Source: Rostratula benghalensis
Taxonomy: Eukaryota; Chordata; Aves; Charadriiformes; Rostratulidae
NCBI GenBank assembly: GCA_013399305.1
Contig: VXAI01000117.1
Span: 361,100 to 425,099, forward strand
DNA length: 64,000 nucleotides
Reading direction: 5' to 3'
The position numbers were made by a program, and so were the translations under genes. The notes below the pieces were generated by a model, which ran no database searches, had not been told where the DNA came from, and was given only the letters and a program-made list of their open reading frames with translations. Positions 24,401-36,400 of the stretch are shown one piece after another. The first letter of the stretch is position 1, and each line of letters starts with the position of its first letter.

Positions 24401-27400
24401 TTTCTTAACAGATGAGGAAAAAGAAAATAATAGAGCATCGAAACCTCACTCAACTCCAGCTACACTGCAATGGTAAGATGCATTAAAAAAATCAAGAAAA
24501 CTTGTTAGTGTTTTTCTTTATATGAATAGAGGTCTTGGACACCTTATACAGTTCTAAAGATTCTTTCACTGTGTATGTTTTTAATCTGCTCATTAGCATC
24601 CTGTACTGCATTTCTCAACAATTGTCTTACTCTTACGGGATTTGTTTGAACACAGGAAACCTCTGATACAGTTTAGGAGATCTACTTGGCGTATTTGTTT
24701 GCCACTTTGCCAGCTGGTGATTTGTGGTTTGTCATTATTATTATATTTATTACTAAAAGAAAAACAGTACCGAGATTTTTTTTTTTTCAAGACTCACATT
24801 TGTTTTGGTGTATGTTGAAGCCCACCCTTGCTGACAATTTAATTGAAATGAGATCTCTATAATTCAGCATAGAAGACAATAAAAGGTGAGAGTTTGATGT
24901 TTGATTAATTTGCCAAAATCCCCTTACAGATTTAGTGAGGGGGGGAAAAAGGAAGTGTAATTAGGAATAGAGAAAGAGAGGATGGGGAGAATAAAATTTG
25001 AGTCCGTCTACTGTACTATGAAAAATGAATGAGTGCTGTTCACTGTGGTTTACAGCAGTATTTTTGGCTGCACATTCTGTAACATTACATATACTTTTAA
25101 GATCTCTTTTATATGTTATCTCTTTGACTTCTGTTGACTTTTCCCCTGATTTAGGTTCTTAATTCTGGTTTAAATTTCTTAAAATTGTTGGTGATCAGGC
25201 ATCTTTTAAAAGGTTCCTTGTGTCTGGCAGGGCTCTGTTACAGAGAAGCGTTGGAGCATGCTTATCTGAAAACTCATAATCCTTAGCTTGTTTCAGGTCT
25301 TTTAAAGAAAGACTTTTACTTCACCTGTAAGTATTTCTCATAGTTTTCTGGATTAAGGGATAAAGATAGATTATTGGCAAAAAATGTGGAATCTTAGCAA
25401 AATTATTTTTCTGCTTCTGACAGACTCTTGGGAGATCTCACTAAACAAACAGCAGAGAATAATTTATTCAGTTTTACTCTTTTACTCTGCCTGTGAAATC
25501 TTGTGATTCTTTGAAATACACATGAAGAAGTTTATAGATTATTTCATCTATACTCGCTCTTTAGAGTTGATGAGTCTAATCTTAGATTTAAAAAAAATAA
25601 CCCCCAGACCTGTGGGTTGAGTTAGAATAAGGTTGCTGCAAGTATTCAGCCTTGAAGAAACTTGCAGACACTTGCAGTGCAAATCTGAATAAAGGTATTT
25701 TGTTCTGAACTATTGCTTCTTTGTACCTATGTATTTCGCCAAAGAGCTGTTTTTCAGAAGTTCAAGAAAAGTGAATAAATAAGGGAAGTCACTAAATATT
25801 ATTACAATAATAGTGAAATGTCATAGATTTATTTTACTATTTCCTATTATTCACCCCAAAAACTTCAACACAGTTCAAACAGGATAAGAAAGAACTATCT
25901 AGCTAAAATAAAATAGCAGGCAGGGCTTACCAGTCCCAAATTCAGAACAATGTTTATTTTGCAGTAGAGTCAGCTAAGAGTCTTTTCCAGAGGAGCAAAT
26001 AACACAGTAGCCAAGAAGTCAGAGTTAATTAGAACATGCCAATGATACTATTCCCAACAGAAAACATGCAAATACTGTAAACAATCTTTTGCCAAATACT
26101 TTCAAGCTTCCTCAGTCGTAAAGGTTAGTAAATCCCTAAACTCCTGGGATATTGAGCCCTGCTGGAATGCTGTGTGCACACTAATGCTCATTCAGCAGTG
26201 TTTGCTATAGAATCCTAGATTTTTGATTCTGAAAAGGCTGCTTACATCATCTTCCCTTCCCCCTTGCTAGTCCACTGGCTTAATACCCGTTTGTTGTGTA
26301 ATGTTTCTTACACATTTATGTAGGACGGATATTCTCCTTTTGAGTCTTTTGGAGCATCTGCAATTTTCTCTATCTGTTGGTTGGTTGTTTTTTTTTTTCC
26401 CAGCCGAAAATGTGTGAGGGAAAAGAAAGCAAAGAAGTTTACAAGTTTAATTTCTTTAGCTGGTGTCCTGGTTTGTCAAACTGCAGGCAGTTTGACACAT
26501 TTGCTCATTTTTTAATAGACCTGTTGGTAAAAGTGTCCCAGCTTAGTAGTCATACCTTAGAACAGTTTTCTAGTGGCTTCCATATGCTTTTCAGCCTAGG
26601 TACTGCAGCCTTGAATTGGTATTGCCTGGAGAAACTGGGTTTGATGCACTGAACAAAATTACAGGCCCAAAAGTTGTGATCAAAGGGCTAAAATACTAAG
26701 CTTGCTTTGTGTGATGATGTCAAGTTTCTACTCTTCTTGAAAAACAGACTCAACAACATCAGGTTGTTGGTACTAGCAACACATTGGCTGGTAAGCTATG
26801 GTGGTCATTACTGGAGAAATGGTGTTCAGAGCACTTCCAGTAGGTTAGCTTTACATGTTTGGTGGTTTTTACCTGCTTAGGCCTGAGACCAAGTTTTTGC
26901 ACAGTGAAAAAACACAAAAGGCTAAACTTACTCATAGGCCTGGGTGAAAATGTGTCCTACCCTCCTCCTGGAACCTCTGGGCCAGATTCAAGTGGTGGAA
27001 GTGGTGGGGTAAATTATTGACTGTATTTGAGGATGAAATAACAAAGTTGTTTTGTTTTGGCAAATGGAAGCACCAGGATTTTCTTCAGTATCTGGTGTTT
27101 GCCACGTTAAACCTGGTCATGTCTTTCCTGTTAGATGCTGCTATCATTTACAGCTCGTGAAAGCAAGAGTGTGCTGGAGAACAGAAGTAGAGGAAACATC
27201 AGTAGCGAGGAAAGTAGTAGGGAAAATGAAGCAAGATACAAGGCAAATATGTACGTTTTGTGAAATGGTTCATGTTGCCATCACCTCTATTAGTTATTTC
27301 TGATCTGGCATCTTGCTGAAAAGAGTGAACAACCTCAATCCCATGGGGATATATCCTTAATGCTTGTGCCTCTCCAAAGGCTAAGGACATTGAATGCTAC

Positions 27401-30400
27401 AAATGAGGAGGAGGAAGAAGTAGCTGAAGATGCCAGAAGCATGTCTGGATGACTGTCAGCCTGGACAAATATCTGTTTCCTGGAAACAGGAATGATGTTT
27501 TTGTTTTGTTTCATTGATGGCATGAAGTGAAAGCCCTAATAGATGTATCATTACTGCCAAATAGATGTATCATTACTGCCAAATACATCATAAAAGGGGA
27601 AACTGCATCAGCTTGAATTTAACCATGAAGGCACGAATATACCAATGCCCAGTATCCTGTGCTTATCCCATGTTCCTGTGTTTATTATTGTTGTAAAGCT
27701 ATAGTTTGCTAAACACCTGGCTCTAAAATATTCGTGTTTATTTCATTGGTGAACCGCTTGCCCAAACTGTAAGCGTGAAACTTAATTTTACCTCCGTTTG
27801 TTTTATGTGTGCATATGTGTGTTGTCTACTTCTCCAAACACAGAATTATTCAAAGCATGGACAGCCTAATTCCATGCACTTTGGTGACTTACAGTGTAGG
27901 TGCTCCAAATAGTAAAATTATTGTGAAGTTAATGTCAACAAAACTATTTTTTCCAACATTCATAAAAAGAAGTGAAAAAGAGGAGGGTAAAGCGCTGCTA
28001 TGTAAGGGATTCTCCCCAGATTAGTAGTTTCAGAGAAATTGTTATAACGCATCAAAATAATTCTGTTTTAGAATCCTTTATGTGACTAGCAATAGTAACA
28101 TCACAGTTGTTCTGCTGCTTTTGTGTCTTAAAAGCAAGTCTGTAAAAACTATAGACCTGACTCTGTTATAGAATTTAGTGTCATCTAATCTAGAAGTATA
28201 TAAGTATAAAGAGGGAAGCAGTAATACAGACAGATAAAATTGTCATTCCCATGGAAGGATTAGGGGGTTTATTTCATTCCTGTGGAAGGATTAGGGGTTT
28301 TATTGCTATACTGTAGTGGTACAAAAGGTCTCATTGTGAACTACTGGATTTCACATAGCTTTATTAGGACATTTAAAATGTTATATATATATTATTTCTG
28401 ATAATGATTTGTTAGGTAGAAGATTGAGTTCATTATCTTTCTATAATACTGTAGAATGAAGCTGAATTCAAAGTATGATAAAGTTGTTAAATAAAAGACA
28501 GGAAAATAAAAGAAGTGGAGCAAGATGGGGTTTTTGATCATTAAAAAAAAAGTTCAGGTATAATGGAGCATTGTTCAGTGTCAGACTAATGACTCTTTGT
28601 GAAAGAGAGGAGAAAAAGAGAAAAATTCATCAGATATGAACAGAAATAATTAACTGCTTTTCTTTCTGTCCTGTCTTGGTCACGGAAGCTGACATTCCAA
28701 TTAGCAGCTATAGTATACAAACGAACTCTCCAGGTTTTGAAAGGAGGTTTTGTTAAAGCGCTATGAATTTGAGGAAAGATGCCGTGATGATATTTCTGTA
28801 GAAACCAAGGAAGAATAGATGTTGCCCATACAAACTGATTCCATTCATCTGGCTGGATATCTTATTAAAATAGTTTGCAGTCACAAATGATCACGATAAC
28901 TGAAATGGAAGGTAGGTAGGTCCTGAAAAAGGCAATGATGGAGAGAAACTAGATATCTGGAATGTGTTCTACAGCTATCAAATGAGAGGGCTATTTACAG
29001 CAAAAATTGGAAATTTTTGAGAATATGTATTAATTTTCTCATATGTTTAAGAGGAAGTTGCACCTACCTTCTTCTAGCCAGCAAGGCAGGCAACCATACA
29101 TGTAGTTATAAGCATATGAGTGACACCAAGGATGACAAGATTAATTCAGATTTAAAGTGTGTATGTAAATACGTCTTTAACTTTGCAATCATAAATGAGT
29201 GACACCAAGGATGACAAGATTAATTCAGATTTAAAGTGTGTATGTAAATACATCTTTAACTAGCAATCATAAAAATGTAATTTCAAAGGAATGTTTCTTT
29301 TAATCTATAGGTTTATAATGAGCCCAGTTTGAGATTTTAAAGATGAAACATATGCTTATTCATATATTTGGTGCATAATTAAAAATGTTATAGTTGTGTT
29401 CTTCCATGTGTAAGTGATCAATAATAGTTTGTACAAGGCAGAAGAGGATGTTATTTCACTATTTTATTCAGGATTGTATTAATATTGTGGACTCTTTTTT
29501 AACTTTTTCCATAAGGAATAGCAAGAAAACATTATACAGGTATGTTGTGCATACTCTTAAACATCTTGCACACCTGCTTCCTCAAAGTATGGAATTTTGC
29601 AGTTGGACAGGATTGAAGAGTCCTGTAAAGAATGAGACAAAGCTTTCTGTCAGCGAGTGTTTGTTGTTGTGTTGTCATACATTATTTACTGCAGGATGCT
29701 TTTGGAGTGTAACAAATTACTAGTATATTTTTTCTTAAAAATAGCACTTTTAGAGCATGGTCAAAACTCCATATCCATTTGTGCTAATCTCTCCACAGCC
29801 TATGCTTTTGATAGCAAACGTGAATCAAATGAAGCAAGTAAGCATTACAGAACTGAATGGGAAAGACCACTTAGGAACAAAGCAGAGAAAATTTGAGAGA
29901 GAAAAAAGAGAAGACAAAATGTTTGGTTTTAAAGATGCAGCTTTGCATACTGTTTAACATACAGGACATCCAACATACTTGCAGTTCTCTCTGTTTGATA
30001 TTTACTTTTTAAGGCTGGAGGAGAACTATGAGATTGCAGAAGGTGTTTGCATTCCTCGAAGTGCCCTCTACATGCATTACTTGGACTTCTGTGAGAAAAA
30101 TGACACGCAACCTGTTAATGCCGCCAGCTTTGGGAAGGTGAGTCTAAACAGCAGTATGATGCCTCGAGCTCTCACCTGGTTCAGGTGAGTTTGGATTTTT
30201 GAAAAGAACTAAGCCATCATTTACCATTAGAGGTAGAGGTATATGAAGGGAATCTCTTATGTACTGAAGTTGCTAGAGAAAGGTTAAGATTGTAACTACT
30301 TTGAAGGCTGGAATAATTTCTAATTATTACTTAGCTCCAGAATACGCTTTTTTTTTAATGACTTTCAGCCCCAGACTAGCTGACCGTGACATGGTATACA

Positions 30401-33400
30401 ATATTGGCATCTTGGAAGCTGAATATAGTCAATGTAATCACATCTGCATTGTGACCTGCACTGCTTTAACAAATATATTTGTTTTTTTAAAATAGAAGGG
30501 TGAAATTTCAATAATTCAATTCTGGGCCCTGTGTATGCCATTCTTGTAGGCATGATTCGGAGATTCCTGAATTAATGATACCAGCCCACACTGGCAAATT
30601 CACATAGTGCAGTACAATGCCTCCAGATTTGAAAGTCCAGAAAGTATTTAATGGCATTTGTGTGGTACTGCAGATACAGGCTGCTGAGTTACCTTTGCTC
30701 TGTAATTACTTGTGCTTCTGCTTTCCAGTCCAGCTGTAGTAAGAGCCACTGCAGTTATCTCCAGATTCACTCACTTCTAGCACAGATGCAGCTGTGCATT
30801 GTCCAACTGTAAACAGTAAAGCTCTTATGCTCTATATCACAAACAGACTTTATTGGCTGGCTAGGATGTTACGTAAAGTTCTTATATTGGATTTACTTGT
30901 CAGGTGATTTTTTTTTCTCTCAGTGAAAAANNNNTAAAATTGAAATGTTGTTATAGAATATGTCACAGACCTTTAAAACTTGTAGGCTGTTTAAAAACAA
31001 AGTATAGAGTTTGCCACTCTTTTTATAATGCTTGCAAGCACAAATCTGAAGCTGATTGTCCTGGCAGCTATTCTCTTCTAGTGTTTGCAACATTTGTTCT
31101 ATAGAAGCACTGGGTATTGAAAGAAGGAAAATTGTTCCTAGGGTAAGTGTCTGTGTAAAGAGTAGGTGAAGGAGAAGAATGTATTTAATGAGATGTCATT
31201 CGCTATAGTGTATCTTTATGTAGGCAGTTTAGCCTGCATGCAGAGTACACCATGTTGTACTATTACTATCTCTTTAAAAAGTGCCCAACTTGGTTTATTC
31301 TGTGTTAGATTTCTATTTAAATACACTGTATAAGTGTGAATGAAATAGTTTGTTATACATATTATTGCTTACCAAGTGGTAAGTATAGTGGTAATGTGTA
31401 ATTTATAACAGTGAGAATAAGAAACAGATTTCGTGCAAGCTTAACACATTTGGAACGTAAAACTTGCATGATGTTATTTTTGCTGCTGCTAAAAGCTTCT
31501 GTAAGTTGCAAGGTGTAAATATTCTGAAATAATTTCATCAGAACATTAATTTACCAAGGACTTCACCACTTTTCAGTGACCAATGCAGCAGTCATGTTAC
31601 AGTGTGTTTTATTCCACTGCCCCTGTTCATCTGTAGGAGTACTTTGGCCCAGCAGAACAGACAGAGTTTCTTCCATTGAAAATTGATGGCATTCCAATGT
31701 GTTTTTCATGTGGTGTGTTCCAAGAGTTTTCCACTTGGTTGCAGTAAAGTTCTGAAGCGGTAATGCATGAAATTTGTTTTCCCTTTTTGTGGAGAGGAAG
31801 CCATAGAGAAACATGCTAGCACTGAACATCTTGAACTAGTGCCTCGTGTGGCTGTTAGTTTTGGATCTGGGAACTGAGGCTTCTATACAGGTGTCTCCAG
31901 GAACCTCAGACAACACTGACACAAATAGTGAAGTGAAACAGGCTTTTGCATCTGCAGAACCTGGAGCAGACCCCAGTAATTTTTTCCAACCTCTTATTGC
32001 TAAGAAAATGTACTGCACAGTCATGAAGACCAGCAAGGCAGACACCCACTTCATTTGATCAATAGTTTGCAATCACCTTCTCCTTAGGAGCAGGCACGTG
32101 CATGAAGTTTAATAGAGTTGTTATCATGTGACTTGAATACCGTATTGGCAATGGGTGTTGCATAAACGCCTTGGAGGCAGCGGAATGAAAATAGGTGCTG
32201 TTTGAGGGCTGTAGCACGTAGCTGCTGAAGCAGAGACCCCAGACATGTTTGTCCTCATTGGAAATCCTCAAGAGCCTTGCAGCTGTCATCTCCTCCAGAG
32301 AAAGGAGTTTGTTGTTCTATGAAATTGTAGACAGTTTGCCTTTCAGTAGACCACATTGAATTTATGATTCATCTTTGAACTTTAGCTCTGCGGGCGATGT
32401 TAAAAATTTAGGCTTTTTCTTTAATAGACTGGTAGTTTTTAGAAAGAGATGGGGGGGTTCATCACATTAAAAAAATCTGTAATAAGCAACATCCTCATGT
32501 ATTGTTACACAGCTACATCTCAAATAACACAACAATGTTTATTTCCCTTTCAAATAGACCACTGGAGACATATGAATCTTGCCTGAAAGTGATCTCTCCA
32601 GATTAAGGTTCTGCAGAAAATGCTTCAGCCCATGTGTTCTGATAAATACCTATAATACCTATAAATGCTTTCAGGGTGGGTGTCAAGAGGAAAGGGCCAG
32701 TCTTTTTTCAGTGGTGCTGAGAGAGAGGACAAGAGGAAATGGTCACAAACTTGTACATAGGAAGTTCCATCTAAACATGAGGAGGAACTTCTTCACTTGG
32801 AGGGTGGCAGAGCACTGGAACAGGCTGCCCAGAGAGGTGGTGGAGTCTCCATCTCTGGAGACGTTCAAAACCTGCCTGGACAAGTTCCTGTGCAGCCTGC
32901 TGTAGGAAGATCTGCTTTGGCAGGGAGGTTGGACTAGATGATCTCCAGAGGTGCCTTCCAACTCCATATCTTTCTGTGATTCTGTGATGTGTACTTCTTA
33001 AGCCTGATGTAAATCTTATGTATATCTCCATGTTTCCCTGCCATATTTTCAGCTATTTCCAGCTCCTGGTCATTACATCAAGAAGTTGCCTCTTTCAGTT
33101 TTCTCAAAGATCTTCTTTCTATATTGTTTTTAGGTTCTCTTATGTCTGTCTCTGTTTTTGCCTGTCTCTTTTTCTCTCTCCCCATACCAACAGCTGGGCA
33201 AGAAGCAATATGTGGGGTGGCTGGTTCAGAGCAGTAAAAGCGTTGACCAGTTGCCTCATACTCAAGGTTGTCCAGTCAGGCAGTGCCAAATGGCTCAGCT
33301 AAAGGTAGAGCTTTTCTCCCTGTCTTGTCCTCAGCATTAACAGCAATACACTCCCCCCACTTTCCACTATCCCCACTATTAAATGGCCCACTGGAGCATT

Positions 33401-36400
33401 AATAGAATGCCAGTGCATTCTATTAAACTTCTAGGACATAGGCTGGACCTCCAGTATTTGGTAATATTGGATTTTGTGAAACAAAAATTGGTCTGGCGAG
33501 TGCAGACTTGAACAGAGTAGTATCTCACAGACCATTCCCTGAGGACACAAGGCTAATAGCAACAAACACAAGAAGAGAAAAGAACAGAATTACTGTATAC
33601 CTAAAGACCTTTATAAAAGCAACCTATACTCCTAAGATATAAAATAAGGAAGATTCTAGTATGGTTGTTAATGCAATATATTCTAATATGACAATTGGAG
33701 CTGTAGCTTTAATATGTTAGCCAAGACTTTAGTGCTTCACTTGCCCAGTTCTTGTGTGAAAACTGCAGGCAGTTTTGTCTATATTAGCATTTGGCAGTCT
33801 GCTAGTAGCTGTGCTACCTAGTCTGAAGTTACAAGAACTTTTTCTTGCCTGCAAAATGCAGGACCAAGCTCTCTTTTACCCATGTACATTAACTAAACAG
33901 TGGCTAGGGAGGGCCCTGATTTGCTGGTTACAGCTCAGCATCAGCGAGTGGAGATGGCAGTGCTAAATGTTGGCTCTTACGGTAGACAGCAAAATAAATT
34001 ATCAGGATTTCACCCAAAAGTGAGGCAAAATAAGTAAAACTGTTCCATGCAAGCAGTGAGAAGACTGTGAAGTAAAGTGAGGAAGGGTAGGAATGTCACT
34101 GACTTATAACAATAAGATGTTGCATATGAGAAAAAGCTTTCTCACAGTGAACATGTTTAGACTATGAATTAGTCTTCAGGCAGAAGGAGTGAAAGCCCTG
34201 TTGCTGAGGTCACTTAAAAAAGACGGTGACCTTGTGCCCCTCAGCCCTGTGCTGCAAATGCCTCGTGCTTTGCTCCGGGACCCTGCGGACTCAGAGAGCA
34301 GTTTAAGGTGCCTCCAACTGGAAGTTCTGCTGCCTGCAAGAGGGAGGGCTGAGTGGGTGTAGGTTTTTTTTTCTGAGCAATGTGTTAACATAAAATGGCA
34401 GTGATAATACACTGAGCAGGAAATTATAGTGGTTCAAGGCTCTGACTCATTATTCTTGCTGAGTTTAGCTACAAACGCTAACTCATTCTGAATTGGGACC
34501 TTCACTGAATCAAATAAATTGCTTAAAAATGGGTATGGGTTTCTTAAGGCTTCCTGGTTCTCTCCTAGCTGTAGCCTGTCACCCAGCAGTTTGGCTGGGT
34601 TGACAACCCCTTGAGCTTCTCTTTCAGTTTATTTCCTCAGCCAGCACTCATTTTTGTTCTTTGTTTCTTTTGTAACCCTGTATGAACCTTATTTTCTTAA
34701 TTGACCCTCTTGAAGATGTTATCCTCCTCTGCACCGATTTCCCCTGTCCTCCATGTGCTCAGTTTACTGCTTTAAATTTACTGTGCTTTAAATTTATTAA
34801 ATAACCTCCCAAACTCTATTATCTCTCTCATATAGAACACTTTCTCTGGTGCAACCTCTTTTGCATCCTCATGAAGTGTTCTTCCCACAACTCCCATATG
34901 CCCCCTGGAGGTTAAATACTTTCCTCTTTTGTTTTTCTTTTTTTTTTCCTTTCGGTGCTTTCCTGCCATGTCTTTTCACAAGCAATAGTAAATTAATATT
35001 TGAAAAGGCAAATGAAGGATGCTGACACTGCAGGGTGGCTCTCCCCCAGCCTGAGGTCCCCTTACATCACTCTGGCAGCATAAAGAAATTTAACATGGAT
35101 GCATGCTCACACGAATTGTAGACCTCTTTATTGCTCCCTGTGTGACTTTGCTGTAAGTGAACATTACATGCCAATAAATTTATTTCACTAAATAAAAAAG
35201 AGTGAAGTCTGCAATAGATTTGTAATACCACTTAGGAAAGAGATCTTTTACATTTTTGACCACTATTTCCACCCCATTTCCAAAAAAGGTTATAGCTGTA
35301 GAACAGTGCTTTCACACACACGCACAAACCCCCAATAGTTTGCTTTGCTCCAAGGAGGTACAAGCTGTACCAGCCAGAGTTCTCTTTTATCACTATGTAC
35401 TGTATGCCCAGAAATTTTGCCAGTAGGACTGCTCTTCCACACGTGGTTAGCGTAAGTAGGATTTACAGTTTCAGGCTATCATATTTTTATATATATATTT
35501 CAAAAAGACAGGCAAGTAGCCTTATTAAAATCTCTTTTATAATGATAGTACTATGTGATTGCATTCTGTTTTGTCTTTTTATTGAAATTCACACATCTGG
35601 AAGTGCCTGCTATGCATAAGGAGATACTTCTCCTGAAGATGTATTTTGTTGTCCTGTAATCTCAATTGTCTCTGAAGCAGCCTCAATGGTAACTGGTATA
35701 GCAAAGCCAAATTTAGTCTTAGTGCTCTCTTCTGATAGAGTAAAACAGCACTTGCTTTTTTATGAACAATAGCTAGATTCTCTTCTAGTAATACAGAAAA
35801 GAAAAATAGAACTGGGGGAAAGTCAATCTAAAGCTGAGGATGTGGTTTCTGTTATTAGATTGAAGGACCACATCAGTTGGTCAGTGGTATCTGAGTACTG
35901 CCTGGTTTTCCTTCATCCCTTTTTAACAGCTAAGGTTCCTGACCAAAGGACAGTTAACATCAGTATGACTTTACTTCCTGATGTGGGGTCTTCTAGGCCA
36001 AGCTCCTCTGAGGGGGCCATAATAAGAAAAGCACCACAGAAGCAAGCAGCCGAGTAGGTGGGGGCAACAGGGATCCTACACTGTAGTTGGAAAACTCTTT
36101 GCACCCTTGGCTCTGCTTCACAGATCCCTTGTATTATTGCAGGTTGATGACTATTGCCTTTTTCTCCTTGAGCTTGAGGAGTAAGAAAACTAGCAAGAAT
36201 ACCTCAGTTTCTTTGCAGTGACTTTCGTTTTCACAAAGATTTGCCCTTTAGCAAAGGGATTTTTCCTGGCTTTGCCACTTCAAGTATCTGGCTCCTAGTT
36301 AGGTCTTCAGCATGAAGTAGAAGCGGCCTCTGGGCTGCTTTGCCTCATGCCTTGTCAACATGTCCCAGAGGCTGTTCTTACAGCACAGGGTCTGCCAGAG

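Larger units (their letters stand above)
24473..30013 (+). other. RFX4: RFX4 intron (5541 bp)
   Basis: Starts gtaaga and ends tttttaag. AT-rich. Holds three local tandem duplications (27540-27583, 28243-28303, 29116-29272) and a possible old minus-strand CR1 tail at 26209-26280. Confidence 0.85.

Noticed and set aside
31563..31829. Retroviral envelope remnant suggested by several N-x-T sites
   Set aside because: No cleavage motif, fusion peptide, LTR, primer-binding site or neighbouring gag/pol sequence was seen. The glycosylation-like sites alone are not evidence.
32579..32905. 108-codon + strand ORF
   Set aside because: It is the spurious translation of a CR1 3' region ([13 protein letters not shown] motif), not a gene.
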